Positions 1-8,714 of a DNA stretch of 64,000 nucleotides are shown in pieces; position 1 is the stretch's first letter, and every line of letters begins with the position of its first letter. The DNA is from Caulobacter sp. 73W (lineage in GTDB: Bacteria; Pseudomonadota; Alphaproteobacteria; Caulobacterales; Caulobacteraceae): contig NZ_CP158375.1 of assembly GCF_041021955.1 (NCBI RefSeq), positions 806,001-870,000 on the forward strand. The letters run 5' to 3'. A program made the position numbers and the translations under genes. The notes beneath the pieces were generated by a model. That model had not been told where the DNA came from, made no database searches, and saw only the letters and a list, made by a program, of their open reading frames with translations.

Positions 1-637
1 CGGCATCGCCCCCGCCGCCCAGGAGACCCTGTTCCGCCGCTTCTCCCAGGCCGACAGCTCGGTCAGCCGCTCCTATGGCGGCTCGGGTCTGGGCCTGGCC
101 ATCTGCAAGGGCCTGATGGAGATGGTCGGGGGCCGCATCGGCGTCGTCAGCACCCTGGGCCAGGGCTCCACCTTCTGGATCGAGGGCCGCGCCCGGACCA
201 CCGCCCAGGCCTCCGCGCGCGCCGTGGACGCGCAGGTCACATTCGACCTCACGGGCACGCGCCTGCTGCTGGTCGACGACCATCCCATGAATCGCGAGGT
301 CGGCGCCGCCCTGCTGACCGCCGCCGGCTGCATCGTCGATACCGCCGAGGGCGGCGAGGAGGCCGTCGCCCTGGCGGCCGCCCGGCCCTACGACGCGATC
401 CTGATGGACGTCCACATGCCCGGGATGGACGGCCTGACCGCCACCCGCGTCATCCACGGTCTGGACGGCCCGGCCGCCCACATCCCGATCATCGCCATGA
501 GCGCCGACGCCCTGCCCCAGCACGTCGCCCGCTGCGTTGACGCCGGCATGGTCGACCACGTGGCCAAACCCATCCGCCGCGAGGACCTGTTCGCCAAGGT
601 GGGCCGCTGGACAGCGGTAAGAGCGCAGGCGGCCTAG
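1..637 (+). CDS. Hybrid sensor histidine kinase/response regulator, C-terminal part
   Basis: The 5' part lies outside the window; the reading frame enters at base 2. The first ~40 codons carry the end of a HATPase_c domain, with a G2-type box (GGSGLGLAI) followed by a typical VGGRIGVVS-type stretch. A receiver domain follows: LLLVDDHP supplies the acidic pocket, ILMDVHMPGMDG contains the phospho-acceptor Asp, then IIAMSA and a conserved Lys in VAKPIRR. The order kinase ATPase-receiver marks a hybrid kinase, which would pass phosphate on to a phosphotransfer protein or act as its own output. No sensory region is visible, so the signal is unknown. The stop codon abuts a palindromic repeat. Confidence 0.93.
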   Translation, partial: GIAPAAQETLFRRFSQADSSVSRSYGGSGLGLAICKGLMEMVGGRIGVVSTLGQGSTFWIEGRARTTAQASARAVDAQVTFDLTGTRLLLVDDHPMNREVGAALLTAAGCIVDTAEGGEEAVALAAARPYDAILMDVHMPGMDGLTATRVIHGLDGPAAHIPIIAMSADALPQHVARCVDAGMVDHVAKPIRREDLFAKVGRWTAVRAQAA

Positions 638-756
638 CCCCTTCTCCCTTGATGGGAGAAGGGTCGGGGATGAGGGTGATCCGGCGGAGGACGACGGTGC
701 GGCGGAACAGCCGTTGTCACCCTCCCCCCTGCCCCTCTCCCATCAAGGGAGAGGGG
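638..756. repeat. Type A palindromic repeat, copy 1
   Basis: This is a ~119-base element whose left part (CTTCTCCCTTGATGGGAGAA, then GGGTCGGGGATGAGGGTGA) is repeated as its reverse complement on the right (TCACCCTC...CCCCTCTCCCATCAAGG). The core reads GCGGCGGAACRNCCG. Each end can form its own hairpin, and the two ends can pair with each other. Other copies lie at 2703, 6803, 8904 and 57697. Confidence 0.9.
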
Positions 757-813
757 TTCCAAGGCCATGCCCCATCCCCTAACCTCCCCCGCGAACATGG
801 GAGGGGTTCGTCG

Positions 814-1794
814 ATGAAGCGTGTTGGCCTGATGATCGCGGCCCTGGCCGTCCTGGCCCTGGCGGCCTGCTCGCCGAAATCCGACGCGCCGGCGGACGGC
901 CGCACCGCCATCCGCTTCGCCACCGACTGGAAGGCCCAGGCCGAACAGGGCGGCTTCTATCAGGCCCTGGCCACGGGCGAGTACGCCAAGCGCGGCCTGG
1001 ACGTGACCATCATCCAGGGCGGCCCAGGCGTGAACGTGCCCCAGCTGGTCGCCGCCGGCGCGGTCGAGATGGGCATGGGCTCCAACAGCTTCATCGTCCT
1101 GAACCTGGCGCAGGAGAAGGCCCCGGTGAAAGCCGTCGCCGCCTTCATGCAGAAGGACCCCCAGGTGCTGATCGCCCACCCGGACCAGGGGCTGAACAGC
1201 CTGGCCGACCTCAAGGGCCGCCCCACCCTTTTGTCCGACGCCTCGACCACCGCCTTCTGGGTCTGGCTGCGCGCCAAGTACGGCTACACCGACGAGCAGG
1301 TGCGCAAGTACAACTTCAACTCCGCCCCGTTCCTGGCCGACAAGCGCGTGGTCCAGCAGGGCTACCTGACCAGCGAGCCCTATACGATCAAGAAGGTCGC
1401 CGGCTTCGACCCGCAGGTCTTCTTGCTGGCTGACGAAGGCTTCCCCGGCTACGCGGCCATGGTCCTGGCCCCCGACAGCCTGATCGCCAGGAACCCGCAG
1501 GCCGTGAAGGCCTTCAACGACGCCTCGGCCGCCGGCTGGCGCTCCTACCTGTTCGGCGACGCGGCCCCGGGCGACGCCCTGATCATCAAGGACAATCCCG
1601 AGATCACCCCCGACATCCTGCAACAGGCCCGCGCCAAGATGCGGGCCTACGCCATCGTCGGCGAACCCATCGGCGCCATGACCGACGAACGCTGGAAGAC
1701 CTTCTTCGACGTCGCGGCCAGCCAGGGAGTCTATGCCAAGGACCTGAACTACAAGGCGGCGTACACGCTGGATTTGCTGCCGGGGGTGAAGTGA
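814..1794 (+). CDS. ABC transporter substrate-binding lipoprotein, NMT1/SsuA-like
   Basis: This 326-residue protein is the periplasmic binding component of the ABC importer encoded with the next two genes. It starts with a lipoprotein signal peptide (MKRVGLMIAA, lipobox LAAC, Cys19). The mature part reads as a type II periplasmic-binding fold of the NMT1/THI5/SsuA group (RFATDWKAQAEQGGFYQAL, later VPQLVAAGAVEMGMG). The family binds pyrimidine thiamine precursors, sulfonates, taurine, nitrate or related small molecules; nothing here fixes the substrate. I chose ATG 814 because the lipoprotein signal begins there and GGAGGGG lies upstream. Upstream in-frame codons fall inside the repeat and are unlikely to be translated. 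Confidence 0.88.
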   Translation: MKRVGLMIAALAVLALAACSPKSDAPADGRTAIRFATDWKAQAEQGGFYQALATGEYAKRGLDVTIIQGGPGVNVPQLVAAGAVEMGMGSNSFIVLNLAQEKAPVKAVAAFMQKDPQVLIAHPDQGLNSLADLKGRPTLLSDASTTAFWVWLRAKYGYTDEQVRKYNFNSAPFLADKRVVQQGYLTSEPYTIKKVAGFDPQVFLLADEGFPGYAAMVLAPDSLIARNPQAVKAFNDASAAGWRSYLFGDAAPGDALIIKDNPEITPDILQQARAKMRAYAIVGEPIGAMTDERWKTFFDVAASQGVYAKDLNYKAAYTLDLLPGVK

Positions 1795-1814
1795 GGGGGA
1801 AGCCCGCCGCGCGT

Positions 1815-1939
1815 CCCCTCGCCCCCTTAGGGGGAGAGGGTAAGGGTGAGGGGGCCGCTGAGCCTCAGCCCGCGAATGGCGTTCAAACCCTGTCGCCGAA
1901 AGCCCCTCACCCTACCCTCTCCCCGCAAGCGGGGAGAGG
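1815..1939. repeat. Type B palindromic repeat
   Basis: The arms CCCCTTAGGGGGAGAGGGTA AGGGTGAGG and CCTCACCCTACCCTCTCCCC are imperfect reverse complements around a core that includes CGCGAATGGCGTTCAAACC. The right arm ends in GCAAGCGGGGAGAGG, directly before the ATPase start codon. A partial relative (CCCTCGCCCCCGTTTGCGG) occurs at 60761. The element sits between two genes of the same transporter. Confidence 0.8.
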
Positions 1940-1942
1940 TGA

Positions 1943-2689
1943 ATGACCGCGCACATGATCGCTTCGCTCGCCCAGGTCGAAGTCGACTACCCCAAGCGCG
2001 GCCGAGCGCTCGGGCCCATCGACCTGACCATCACGTCCGGCGAACGCATCGCCCTGGTCGGCCCGTCCGGTTGCGGCAAGTCCACGGCGCTGCGGCTGCT
2101 GGCCGGGCTGGAGGCCCCCACCCGCGGGACCGTCAGCCGCCAGGTCGCCAAGGGCGAGACCGCCGTCGTCTTCCAGGCGCCGACCCTGGCCCCGTGGCTG
2201 GACGCCGCCGCCAATGTCGCCCTGCCGCTGGAGCTGTCGGGCGCGCCCCGCGCCGCCGCCCGCGCCAAGGCGATCAAGGCCCTGGACCGCGTCGGCCTGA
2301 GGGACGCCGCCGCCGCCCGCCCGTGCCAGCTGTCGGGCGGCATGGCCATGCGCGTCTCCCTCGCCCGCGCCCTGGCGGTCAAGCCGCGCCTGCTGCTGCT
2401 GGATGAGCCCTTCGCGGCCCTGGACGAGATCACCCGCCGGGCCCTGGCCGACGACGTCCTGGCCCTGCAGGGCGAGCTGCAGCCCGCCATGGTCTTCGTC
2501 ACCCACAGCGTCGAGGAGGCCGTCTACATGGCCGAGCGCGTGGTGGTGCTGAGCAGCGCCCCCGGCCGCATCGTCGGCGAGACCCGCCTGCCCGGCGACT
2601 GGCCGCACCCGGCCGGCTGGCGCGCCTGCCCCGACTTCCGCCAGGCGGTGGAATGCATCTCGGACCAGCTGGCGGAGGCCATGGCATGA
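1943..2689 (+). CDS. ABC transporter ATP-binding protein
   Basis: This 248-residue cytoplasmic ATPase powers the neighbouring importer. The nitrate/sulfonate/taurine (SsuB/TauB) family layout is clear: Walker A GPSGCGKST near residue 50, Q-loop VVFQAPTLAPWL, signature LSGGMAMRVSLARAL, Walker B LLLLDEPFAALDE, and the H-loop FVTHSVEEAVYMAERVVVL. ATG 1943 is preceded by GGGGAGAGGTGA, an apparent Shine-Dalgarno contributed by the type B repeat arm; ATG 1955 is an alternative. Gene order (binding protein, ATPase, permease) supports an importer, although ~150 bases of repeat separate this gene from the binding-protein gene. Confidence 0.95.
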   Translation: MTAHMIASLAQVEVDYPKRGRALGPIDLTITSGERIALVGPSGCGKSTALRLLAGLEAPTRGTVSRQVAKGETAVVFQAPTLAPWLDAAANVALPLELSGAPRAAARAKAIKALDRVGLRDAAAARPCQLSGGMAMRVSLARALAVKPRLLLLDEPFAALDEITRRALADDVLALQGELQPAMVFVTHSVEEAVYMAERVVVLSSAPGRIVGETRLPGDWPHPAGWRACPDFRQAVECISDQLAEAMA

Positions 2690-2702
2690 TCCGAAGCAAG
2701 CC

Positions 2703-2819
2703 TCCTTCTGCCTTGATGGGAGAAGGGTCGGGGATGAGGGTGTTGCGGCGGCGGACGGCGGTGTGGCGGAACGGCCGTGGTCACCCTCACCCCCGCCCCT
2801 CTCCCATCAAGGGAAAGGG
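2703..2819. repeat. Type A palindromic repeat, copy 2
   Basis: Same arms as the copy at 638 (CCTTGATGGGAGAAGGGTCG on the left, CTCTCCCATCAAGGG on the right) around GCGGCGGACGGCGGTGTGG. It fills the gap between the ATPase and permease genes. Its right arm, AAGGGAAAGGGAGA, touches the permease start codon. Confidence 0.9.
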
Positions 2820-2822
2820 AGA

Positions 2823-3587
2823 ATGAGTTTCATCCGCGCCCTAGCCCCGGTGATCCTGGCCGCCCTGCTGCTGGCGGGGTGGGAGATCGCCTGCCGCTTG
2901 CTGGAGATTCCGGCCTATTTCCTGCCGCCGCCCTCCGCCGTGCTGGCGGCCCTGATCGGCGACTGGCGCAGTCTGGCGGCCAGCGCCTGGACCACCCTGT
3001 CCATGGCTCTGATCGCCCTGCTGATCGCCGCCGCCATCGCCTGCGCCCTGGCCCTGGTCACGGCGCTGAGCCGCACGGTCGAGCGGGCGGTGACGCCCCT
3101 GGCGGTGCTTATGCAGGTGACCCCCGTGGTGGCCATCGCGCCCCTGGTGGTGATCTGGGCCGGGGTGTCGCATCCCGAGCGGGCGGTGACCGCCCTGGCC
3201 GTGGTGGTGGCGTTCTTCCCCATCTTCTCTGGCGCCCTCACCGGGCTGAAGTCCGCGGACCCGGACCTGTCGCGGCTGTTCGCCCTATATGGCGCCACCC
3301 CGCTGCAAAGGCTGCTGCGGCTCAAGCTGCCCTCGGCGGCGCCGCATCTGCTGGAGGGGCTGAAGGTCGCCGCCGGCCTGTCCCTGATCGGCGCCGTGGT
3401 GGCCGAGTTCGTGGCCGGCTCCGGCGGATCGCAGGGCCTGGCCTGGCGCATCCTGGAGGCCGGCAACCGCCTGCAGACCGCCAAGATGTTCGCCGCCGTC
3501 GCCCTGCTGGGCCTGATGGGCGCGTTCCTGCACGCCCTGCTGCAGGTGGTCGAGAAGAAGGCCCTGCTGTGGTGGCGGGGCCGCTAG
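2823..3587 (+). CDS. ABC transporter permease, SsuC/TauC-like
   Basis: This 254-residue inner-membrane protein has about six hydrophobic segments, beginning with ALAPVILAALLLAGWEIAC. The binding-protein-dependent transport (BPD) domain is recognisable from the EAA-type loop LYGATPLQRLLRLKLPSAAPHLLEGLKVA, which docks on the ATPase. Length and topology fit SsuC/TauC-family permeases. ATG 2823 follows AAGGGAGA at good spacing, and that sequence belongs to the type A repeat. Substrate is unknown, as for the partner proteins. Confidence 0.93.
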   Translation: MSFIRALAPVILAALLLAGWEIACRLLEIPAYFLPPPSAVLAALIGDWRSLAASAWTTLSMALIALLIAAAIACALALVTALSRTVERAVTPLAVLMQVTPVVAIAPLVVIWAGVSHPERAVTALAVVVAFFPIFSGALTGLKSADPDLSRLFALYGATPLQRLLRLKLPSAAPHLLEGLKVAAGLSLIGAVVAEFVAGSGGSQGLAWRILEAGNRLQTAKMFAAVALLGLMGAFLHALLQVVEKKALLWWRGR

Positions 3588-3702
3588 GCCCGCGCGCCTG
3601 AAGAACGGCGATCCTTATCCGACAGGGGTTTCGCCGCCTGTCCGCGCCTGCGATGGTAGCGATAACATCGCCGCGAAGGCGAGGCCGTATCGAGGAGACG
3701 CC

Positions 3703-6054
3703 ATGCTGACCCGCCGCACCGCCCTGCAAGCCCTGTCGGCCGCGACCGCCCTGTCGGGAATGGGGCTGACCGCCTTCGCCCAAACAACCGGCGCCCAGAC
3801 GCCCGGCGCCCAACGCCTGTGGTATCGCCAGCCGGCCAAGGTGTGGACCGAGGCTCTGCCCGTCGGCTCCGGCCGCATGGGCGCCATGGTGTTCGGCGGC
3901 GTGGCGGTCGAGCGGCTACAGCTGAACGAGAACACCCTGTGGGGCGGCGGGCCGTATGATCCGGTGAACCCGGAGGCTGCCGGCGCCCTGCCCGAGATCC
4001 GCCGCCTGATCGAGGCCGGCGACCATGCGGGCGCGACCGTCCTGGCCAACGCCAGGTTCATGGCCAAGCCCCTGCGGCAGATGTCGTACCAGACCCTGGG
4101 CGACCTGAAACTGACCTTCCCCGACCTGCCGGAGACGGCGGACGGCTATGTCCGAGAGCTGGATATCGACGGCGCCGTCAGCCGCGTGCGGTTCACCCAT
4201 GGCGGCGTCGAGTTCCAGCGCGAGGTGATCGCCAGCGCCCCCGATCAGGTGGTCGCCGTACGGCTGACCGCCGACAAGCCGGGGGCGATCTCGGTGGACC
4301 TGGCCTTCGCCAGCCCCCTGCCCTCCACCGTGTCGGTCGAGGGCGACACCCTGGTCCTGACCGGGACCAACGGCGCCCACCACGGGCTTGAGGCGGCGCT
4401 GAAGGTGGACTGCCGCGTCCGCGCCATCGCCCCGGGCGGCAAGGTTGCGGCGGGGGACAAGACCCTGTCCGTCCACGGCGCCGACGAGGTGCTGCTGCTG
4501 ATCGCGGCGGGCACCAGCTACAGGCGCTTCGACGACGTCTCCGGCGATCCGGTCGCCGCCGACCGCCAGCGCCTGGACAAGGCGGCGCGCAAGCCGTGGC
4601 CGGCCCTGCTGTCCGCGCACCAGGCCGACCACCGCGCCCTGTTCCGCCGAGTGACCGTGGACTTCGGGACCAACGCCGCCGCCCAGCGCCCGACGGACGA
4701 GCGCATCCGCCTGTCGCCGACCGTGGACGACCCGGCCCTATCGGCCCTGTACTTCCAGTACGGCCGCTATCTGCTGATCGCCTGCTCCCGCCCCGGCGGC
4801 CAGCCGGCCAACCTACAGGGGCTATGGAACGACTCCATGACCCCGCCCTGGGGCGGCAAGTTCACCATCAACATCAACACCGAGATGAACTACTGGCCGG
4901 CCGAGCCGACCGACCTGTCCGAATGCGCCGCGCCCCTGGTCGCCATGGTCCGCGACCTGTCGGTCACCGGCGCCCGGACAGCCAAGGCCATGTACGGCGC
5001 GCGCGGCTGGATGGCCCACCACAACACCGACCTGTGGCGGGCGACCGCGCCCATCGACGGGGCCAAGTACGGGGTCTGGCCGACCGGTGGGGCCTGGCTG
5101 TGCAAGCACCTGTGGGACCGGTACGACTATGGCCGCGACCGGGCCTATCTGGCGGACATCTATCCGATCCTGCGCGACGCGGCCCTGTTCTTCGTCGACA
5201 CCCTGGTGGTCGATCCCAAGAGCGGGCGGCTGGTCACCAGCCCGTCGATCTCGCCCGAGAACGACCACGGCCACGGCTCGTCCCTGGCGGCCGGCCCGAC
5301 CATGGACCAGGCGATCATCCGCGACCTGTTCGACAACACCATCGCCGCCGCCCGCATCCTCAACCGCGACCCGGCTCTGGCCGCCGAGTTCGCGGCTACG
5401 CGGGACAAGCTGGCCCCCTACAGGATCGGCAAGCAGGGCCAGCTTCAGGAATGGCTGGAGGATTGGGACGCCGACGCGCCCGAGCAGCAGCACCGCCACG
5501 TCTCGCACCTGTACGGCCTCTATCCGTCCGAACAGATCAGCATCGACACCACCCCGGACCTGGCCGCCGCCGCGAGGAAGACCCTCGAGACGCGGGGCGA
5601 CCTGTCCACCGGCTGGGCCATCGCCTGGCGCCTGAACCTGTGGGCGCGGCTGGGCGACGGGGACCGGGCGCACCGCATCCTGCAGGCCCTGATGGGGCCG
5701 GAGCGGACCTATCCCAACATGTTCGACGCGCACCCGCCGTTCCAGATCGACGGCAACTTCGGCGGGACCTCGGGCATGGTCGAGATGGTGCTCCAGTCCC
5801 GCAACGGCGCCGTCCACCTGCTGCCCGCCCTGCCCTCGGCCTGGCCGACCGGCTCGATGGTCGGCCTCAAGGCCCGAGGGGCCTTGGGGGTGGACATCTG
5901 GTGGCGCGACGGGACGCTGGACCGGGCGGTGCTGAAGGCCGGGGCGGACGGACCGCAGAAGGTGGTGCTGGCCGAGAAGGTGCTGACGCTGAACCTGCGG
6001 CGGGGCGAGGCGCGGACGGTGCGGCTGGTGGATGGGGTGTTGGCCGCGAGCTAG
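3703..6054 (+). CDS. Glycoside hydrolase family 95 (alpha-L-fucosidase type)
   Basis: A 783-residue exported glycosidase. The N-terminus MLTRRTALQALSAATAL...AFAQ is a twin-arginine-like signal peptide. The GH95 N-terminal motif WYRQPAKVWTEALPVGSGRMGAM is followed by LNENTLWGGGPYD. The (alpha/alpha)6 catalytic domain holds candidate equivalents of the known 1,2-alpha-L-fucosidase residues: Asn390 and Asn392 in NINTEMNYW, Glu519 in SISPEND (acid) and Asp683 in QIDGNFGG (base). GH95 enzymes remove L-fucose, and sometimes L-galactose, from glycans and plant polymers. No sugar transporter is adjacent, though TBDRs are common in this window. The TAG stop shares the tetramer CTAG with the stop of the convergent gene. 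Confidence 0.92.
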   Translation: MLTRRTALQALSAATALSGMGLTAFAQTTGAQTPGAQRLWYRQPAKVWTEALPVGSGRMGAMVFGGVAVERLQLNENTLWGGGPYDPVNPEAAGALPEIRRLIEAGDHAGATVLANARFMAKPLRQMSYQTLGDLKLTFPDLPETADGYVRELDIDGAVSRVRFTHGGVEFQREVIASAPDQVVAVRLTADKPGAISVDLAFASPLPSTVSVEGDTLVLTGTNGAHHGLEAALKVDCRVRAIAPGGKVAAGDKTLSVHGADEVLLLIAAGTSYRRFDDVSGDPVAADRQRLDKAARKPWPALLSAHQADHRALFRRVTVDFGTNAAAQRPTDERIRLSPTVDDPALSALYFQYGRYLLIACSRPGGQPANLQGLWNDSMTPPWGGKFTININTEMNYWPAEPTDLSECAAPLVAMVRDLSVTGARTAKAMYGARGWMAHHNTDLWRATAPIDGAKYGVWPTGGAWLCKHLWDRYDYGRDRAYLADIYPILRDAALFFVDTLVVDPKSGRLVTSPSISPENDHGHGSSLAAGPTMDQAIIRDLFDNTIAAARILNRDPALAAEFAATRDKLAPYRIGKQGQLQEWLEDWDADAPEQQHRHVSHLYGLYPSEQISIDTTPDLAAAARKTLETRGDLSTGWAIAWRLNLWARLGDGDRAHRILQALMGPERTYPNMFDAHPPFQIDGNFGGTSGMVEMVLQSRNGAVHLLPALPSAWPTGSMVGLKARGALGVDIWWRDGTLDRAVLKAGADGPQKVVLAEKVLTLNLRRGEARTVRLVDGVLAAS

Positions 6055-6731
6055 CTCAGGTTCTTCCGCCGCTCCAGCTCCGCCACGCTCGGTTCGGACA
6101 TGGCGAAGGAGCCGGTGACCACCTCGCCGTCGGGGATGTAGGTCGCCAGCATCACGCCGCTGTCGGACACGTTCGAGCTCGTCATCTTCAGGTTGGCGGG
6201 CGCGATCGCGTCGCCGAACAGGCGCTTGCCCTTGCCCAGCAGCAGCGGGAAGACCAGCACCCGCAGCTCGTCCGCCAGCCCCTCGGCCAGCAGCAGCTGG
6301 ATCAGCTCGGTGCTGCCTTGGACGATCAGGTCGGGACCGTCGCCAGCCTTCAGCTTGCGGATGCCGTCGGCGCCGGAAAGGCCGTGGCTGTTGACCCAGT
6401 CCAGGCTCTGCGGCCGGTAAGTCAGGACGTACTTGTTGATGCGGTCGAAGCTGTCGCCCATCTCGGCGGTCCCGGCGTCATAGTCGGCGGCGGCCGGGTC
6501 CTTCTGCACGAAGGGCCAGTGGGCGGCGAAGATGTCGTAGGTGCGGCGGGCCAGCAGCAGGTCGAACTGACGCCCGAACAGCTCGCCCATGGCGCCGTTC
6601 AGGGTCTCGTCCCAGTGCTGGGTCCCCCAGCCGCCGAACCGGAAGCCCCCGGTGGGATCCTCCTCCGGCCCGCCGGGCGCCTGCATGACGCCGTCCAGGC
6701 TGGTGAAGGCTCCGATGATGATCCGACGCAT
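6051..6731 (-). CDS. Dihydrofolate reductase family protein (RibD C-terminal-like)
   Basis: A 226-residue cytoplasmic protein with the RibD_C/DHFR-like fold: MRRIIIGAFTSLDGVMQAPG at the N-terminus, LLLARRTYDIFAAHWP, DLIVQGSTELIQLLL (nucleotide-binding region) and LVFPLLLGKGKRLF. Such stand-alone members are presumed NAD(P)H-dependent reductases whose substrates are mostly unknown; it is not a housekeeping folA. I chose ATG 6731 because GGAGA lies upstream and homologous proteins start with this MRRI pattern; an in-frame start nine codons earlier adds nothing recognisable. Convergent with GH95, with the two stop codons overlapping. Confidence 0.86.
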   Translation of the reverse strand: MRRIIIGAFTSLDGVMQAPGGPEEDPTGGFRFGGWGTQHWDETLNGAMGELFGRQFDLLLARRTYDIFAAHWPFVQKDPAAADYDAGTAEMGDSFDRINKYVLTYRPQSLDWVNSHGLSGADGIRKLKAGDGPDLIVQGSTELIQLLLAEGLADELRVLVFPLLLGKGKRLFGDAIAPANLKMTSSNVSDSGVMLATYIPDGEVVTGSFAMSEPSVAELERRKNLS

Positions 6732-6802
6732 GGGTGTTCTCCAGTGGATTTGAGCCAAGGACGGATGAGGATGCGGGGGTCCGACAACCCCAAAAATAAA
6801 AA

Positions 6803-6912
6803 CCCCTTCTCCCTTGAAGGGGTGGGATGAGGGTGATGGTGCGGTCGGGCCGGTCGCGGCGGAACGGGCGTAGACACCCTCACCCCTGCCCCTCTCCCAT
6901 CAAGGGAGAGGG
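6803..6912. repeat. Type A palindromic repeat, copy 3
   Basis: A shorter variant: the left arm has lost part of its own hairpin (CCCTTGAAGGGGTGGGATGA), while the right arm CACCCCTGCCCCTCTCCCAT is intact. It lies between divergent and tandem minus-strand genes and may serve as a terminator for the gene to its right. Confidence 0.85.
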
Positions 6913-6924
6913 ATATCCTCTTGG

Positions 6925-7227
6925 TTACTTGATCCGGATCTGGATCGGGATCTCCACCACTTCGCCGGTGCGCAGGCGGCCGTCGGGGCCCAGCGGGTCG
7001 AGGCGGTATTGCGAGGACATCATCAGGGCCGCTTCGCCCACACCCATCTCGGACGGGCTCTCGGCCATCACCTTGCAGCCTTGCAGGGCGCCGTCACGCT
7101 GGATGACGCAGGACAGCAGGGCGACCGCCATGGTCGGCTCGCTGACCTTCTGCACGCGGGCTTCGGTGGGGGTCGACTGGGCCGGCGCCAGAACAGCGGC
7201 GGCGGCGAGGATAAGCGACGCGATCAA
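6925..7227 (-). CDS. Small exported protein with TonB C-terminal-like domain
   Basis: A 100-residue protein with a signal peptide (MIASLILAAAAVLAPAQ) followed by one TonB-CTD-like unit: VALLSCVIQRDGALQGCKV, ESPSEMGVGEAALMMSSQYR and ending VVEIPIQIRI. TonB proteins contact TonB boxes of outer-membrane receptors through this domain, but this protein has no membrane anchor and no proline-rich spacer, so it is probably a free periplasmic domain. The TTG start overlaps the TGA stop of the upstream gene (TTGA), with GGGAG upstream, which suggests translational coupling. Confidence 0.72.
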   Translation of the reverse strand: MIASLILAAAAVLAPAQSTPTEARVQKVSEPTMAVALLSCVIQRDGALQGCKVMAESPSEMGVGEAALMMSSQYRLDPLGPDGRLRTGEVVEIPIQIRIK

Positions 7228-8630
7228 TGTTTCACTCCCGATTGAACTTGTTTGTCGGTCCGGGCGGCGCGCAGCCGCTCGAGCCCTTGGGCGGCCAGGT
7301 CGGTCATCGACCGGGCGCCATATTCGGCGAAGACGTCGAAGGCCGTGGCCAGGGCCGTGGCGGCCGCGTCGAGACGGCCTTCGTCCCGTCCGGTGATCTC
7401 GGCCCGGGCCTCGTAGAGGCGGGCGAGGTTCATCTGGGTGACAGCCCAGGCGATGGGGTCCTTGCGGGGCGAGCCGCCGACCAGCTCGATGCGCAGGCCG
7501 GCCTCGGCCACGTCGAGCACGGTCAGGTCGCCGGTCAGTTCGGCGCAGCGCGCCAGGCAGACCGCGCGGTTGTTGGCGGCGGCCGCGCGCAGCGGCAGGG
7601 TCGGGCAGTTCTTCAGCAGGGCCAGGGCCCGGTCGAAGGCGGTGACCGCCTGCTCGAACAGGTGCTCGGCCGTGGTCGCCTCGGCCAGGATCTGCAGGGC
7701 GCCGCCCAGCAGGATCTGGCCGCGCGCCCAGTCCAGCGGGCTCTGCTCGGGACCGAAGTCCTTGGCGGCCTGGACCAGGGTCTCGACGCCCTCGGCCATC
7801 AGGGCGGTGTCGAACAGGATCTCGCCCAGCAGGGCCTGGGCCGAGCCGCGGGCCATGGCGATGCGGGCCAGGGTCAGGGGCTCATAGGCCGGATCGAGAC
7901 CGGCGCCGGCTGCGTCCAGGGTCTCCATGGCGCGGTCCAGCAGGGTCGGCTCGGCGCGCTGGCCGGCGCAGCCGATCAGCAGGTCGGCGCGGGTCAGGCG
8001 GTGCTCGGCGGCGGCCAGGCGGGCGGCGGGGCTGCGGCGGCCCTGCACGTCGAGGGCGGCCAGGGGCTCATCATAGGCGCGGGCGGCGATCAGCACCGCG
8101 CCCGGCGTGCCGGCGCCCAGGGCGCGGCGGCCGTCGAGACCGGCGATCAGGGCGGAGGCCTGGGCGTCGGCCCCTGCCCCGGCGCTGCGGGCCTTGGACA
8201 GCACGGCCTCGGCGGCGGCGTTGAGGCCCTCGTCGCCGAACAGCTCGGCGCCCAGCATGGCGCAGGCGGCCTGTTCGCAGCGGGCGCGGGCGGCGTCCTT
8301 GGCGCGGCGCTCGGCGTCCAGGGTCTTCACGGCGGCTTCGGCCTGGGCGGCGGCCTTGCGCAGAGCGGCGACGTCGCCGGTGCGGCGGGCCACTTCGCGC
8401 CAGATCACGGCGGCCTCGATCAGACGGGTGCCCTTGTCCTTGGTGCTGACGCGGCCCGCGCCGATGTCGGCGCTGCGGGCCTCGGCGCTCAGCATGTCGA
8501 TGTCGAGCAGCTCCAGCAGCGAGGCGTCCCCGCCGGTGAAGCCGTCACGCGGCGCCTGGAACGACGCCCCGGCGGCCTTGCGCGCCGCGGGACCGAAGAC
8601 CCGTTTCCACTCACGACGAAATTCGAACAT
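7224..8630 (-). CDS. Large alpha-helical (TPR-like) hypothetical protein
   Basis: A 468-residue protein rich in Ala, Leu and Glu, with repeated helix-pair patterns (for example AVIWREVARRTGDVAALRKA and LYEARAEITGRDEGRLDAAA) suggesting a tetratricopeptide-type superhelix. There is no signal peptide; the N-terminus MFEFRREWKRVFGP is basic and amphipathic. I know no function. ATG 8630 is preferred; a TTG six codons upstream is possible. Its stop overlaps the start of the TonB-like gene. A perfect CtrA box lies 85-99 bases upstream, so the pair may be cell-cycle controlled. Confidence 0.7.
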   Translation of the reverse strand: MFEFRREWKRVFGPAARKAAGASFQAPRDGFTGGDASLLELLDIDMLSAEARSADIGAGRVSTKDKGTRLIEAAVIWREVARRTGDVAALRKAAAQAEAAVKTLDAERRAKDAARARCEQAACAMLGAELFGDEGLNAAAEAVLSKARSAGAGADAQASALIAGLDGRRALGAGTPGAVLIAARAYDEPLAALDVQGRRSPAARLAAAEHRLTRADLLIGCAGQRAEPTLLDRAMETLDAAGAGLDPAYEPLTLARIAMARGSAQALLGEILFDTALMAEGVETLVQAAKDFGPEQSPLDWARGQILLGGALQILAEATTAEHLFEQAVTAFDRALALLKNCPTLPLRAAAANNRAVCLARCAELTGDLTVLDVAEAGLRIELVGGSPRKDPIAWAVTQMNLARLYEARAEITGRDEGRLDAAATALATAFDVFAEYGARSMTDLAAQGLERLRAARTDKQVQSGVKH

Positions 8631-8714
8631 CGCGTCCGCTCCGCTCAAGTTGTCCCACGTCGGAACAGCCGACGAGGGGTCAACGCCCTAGGAGCAAAAC
8701 CGGGTCCGCGAATT

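Noticed and set aside
4596..6830. A 744-codon open frame overlapping the GH95 gene in another frame
   Set aside because: High GC makes long alternative frames common. The translation is a low-complexity Arg/Pro/Gly mix with no domain, and the GH95 frame has clear motifs.
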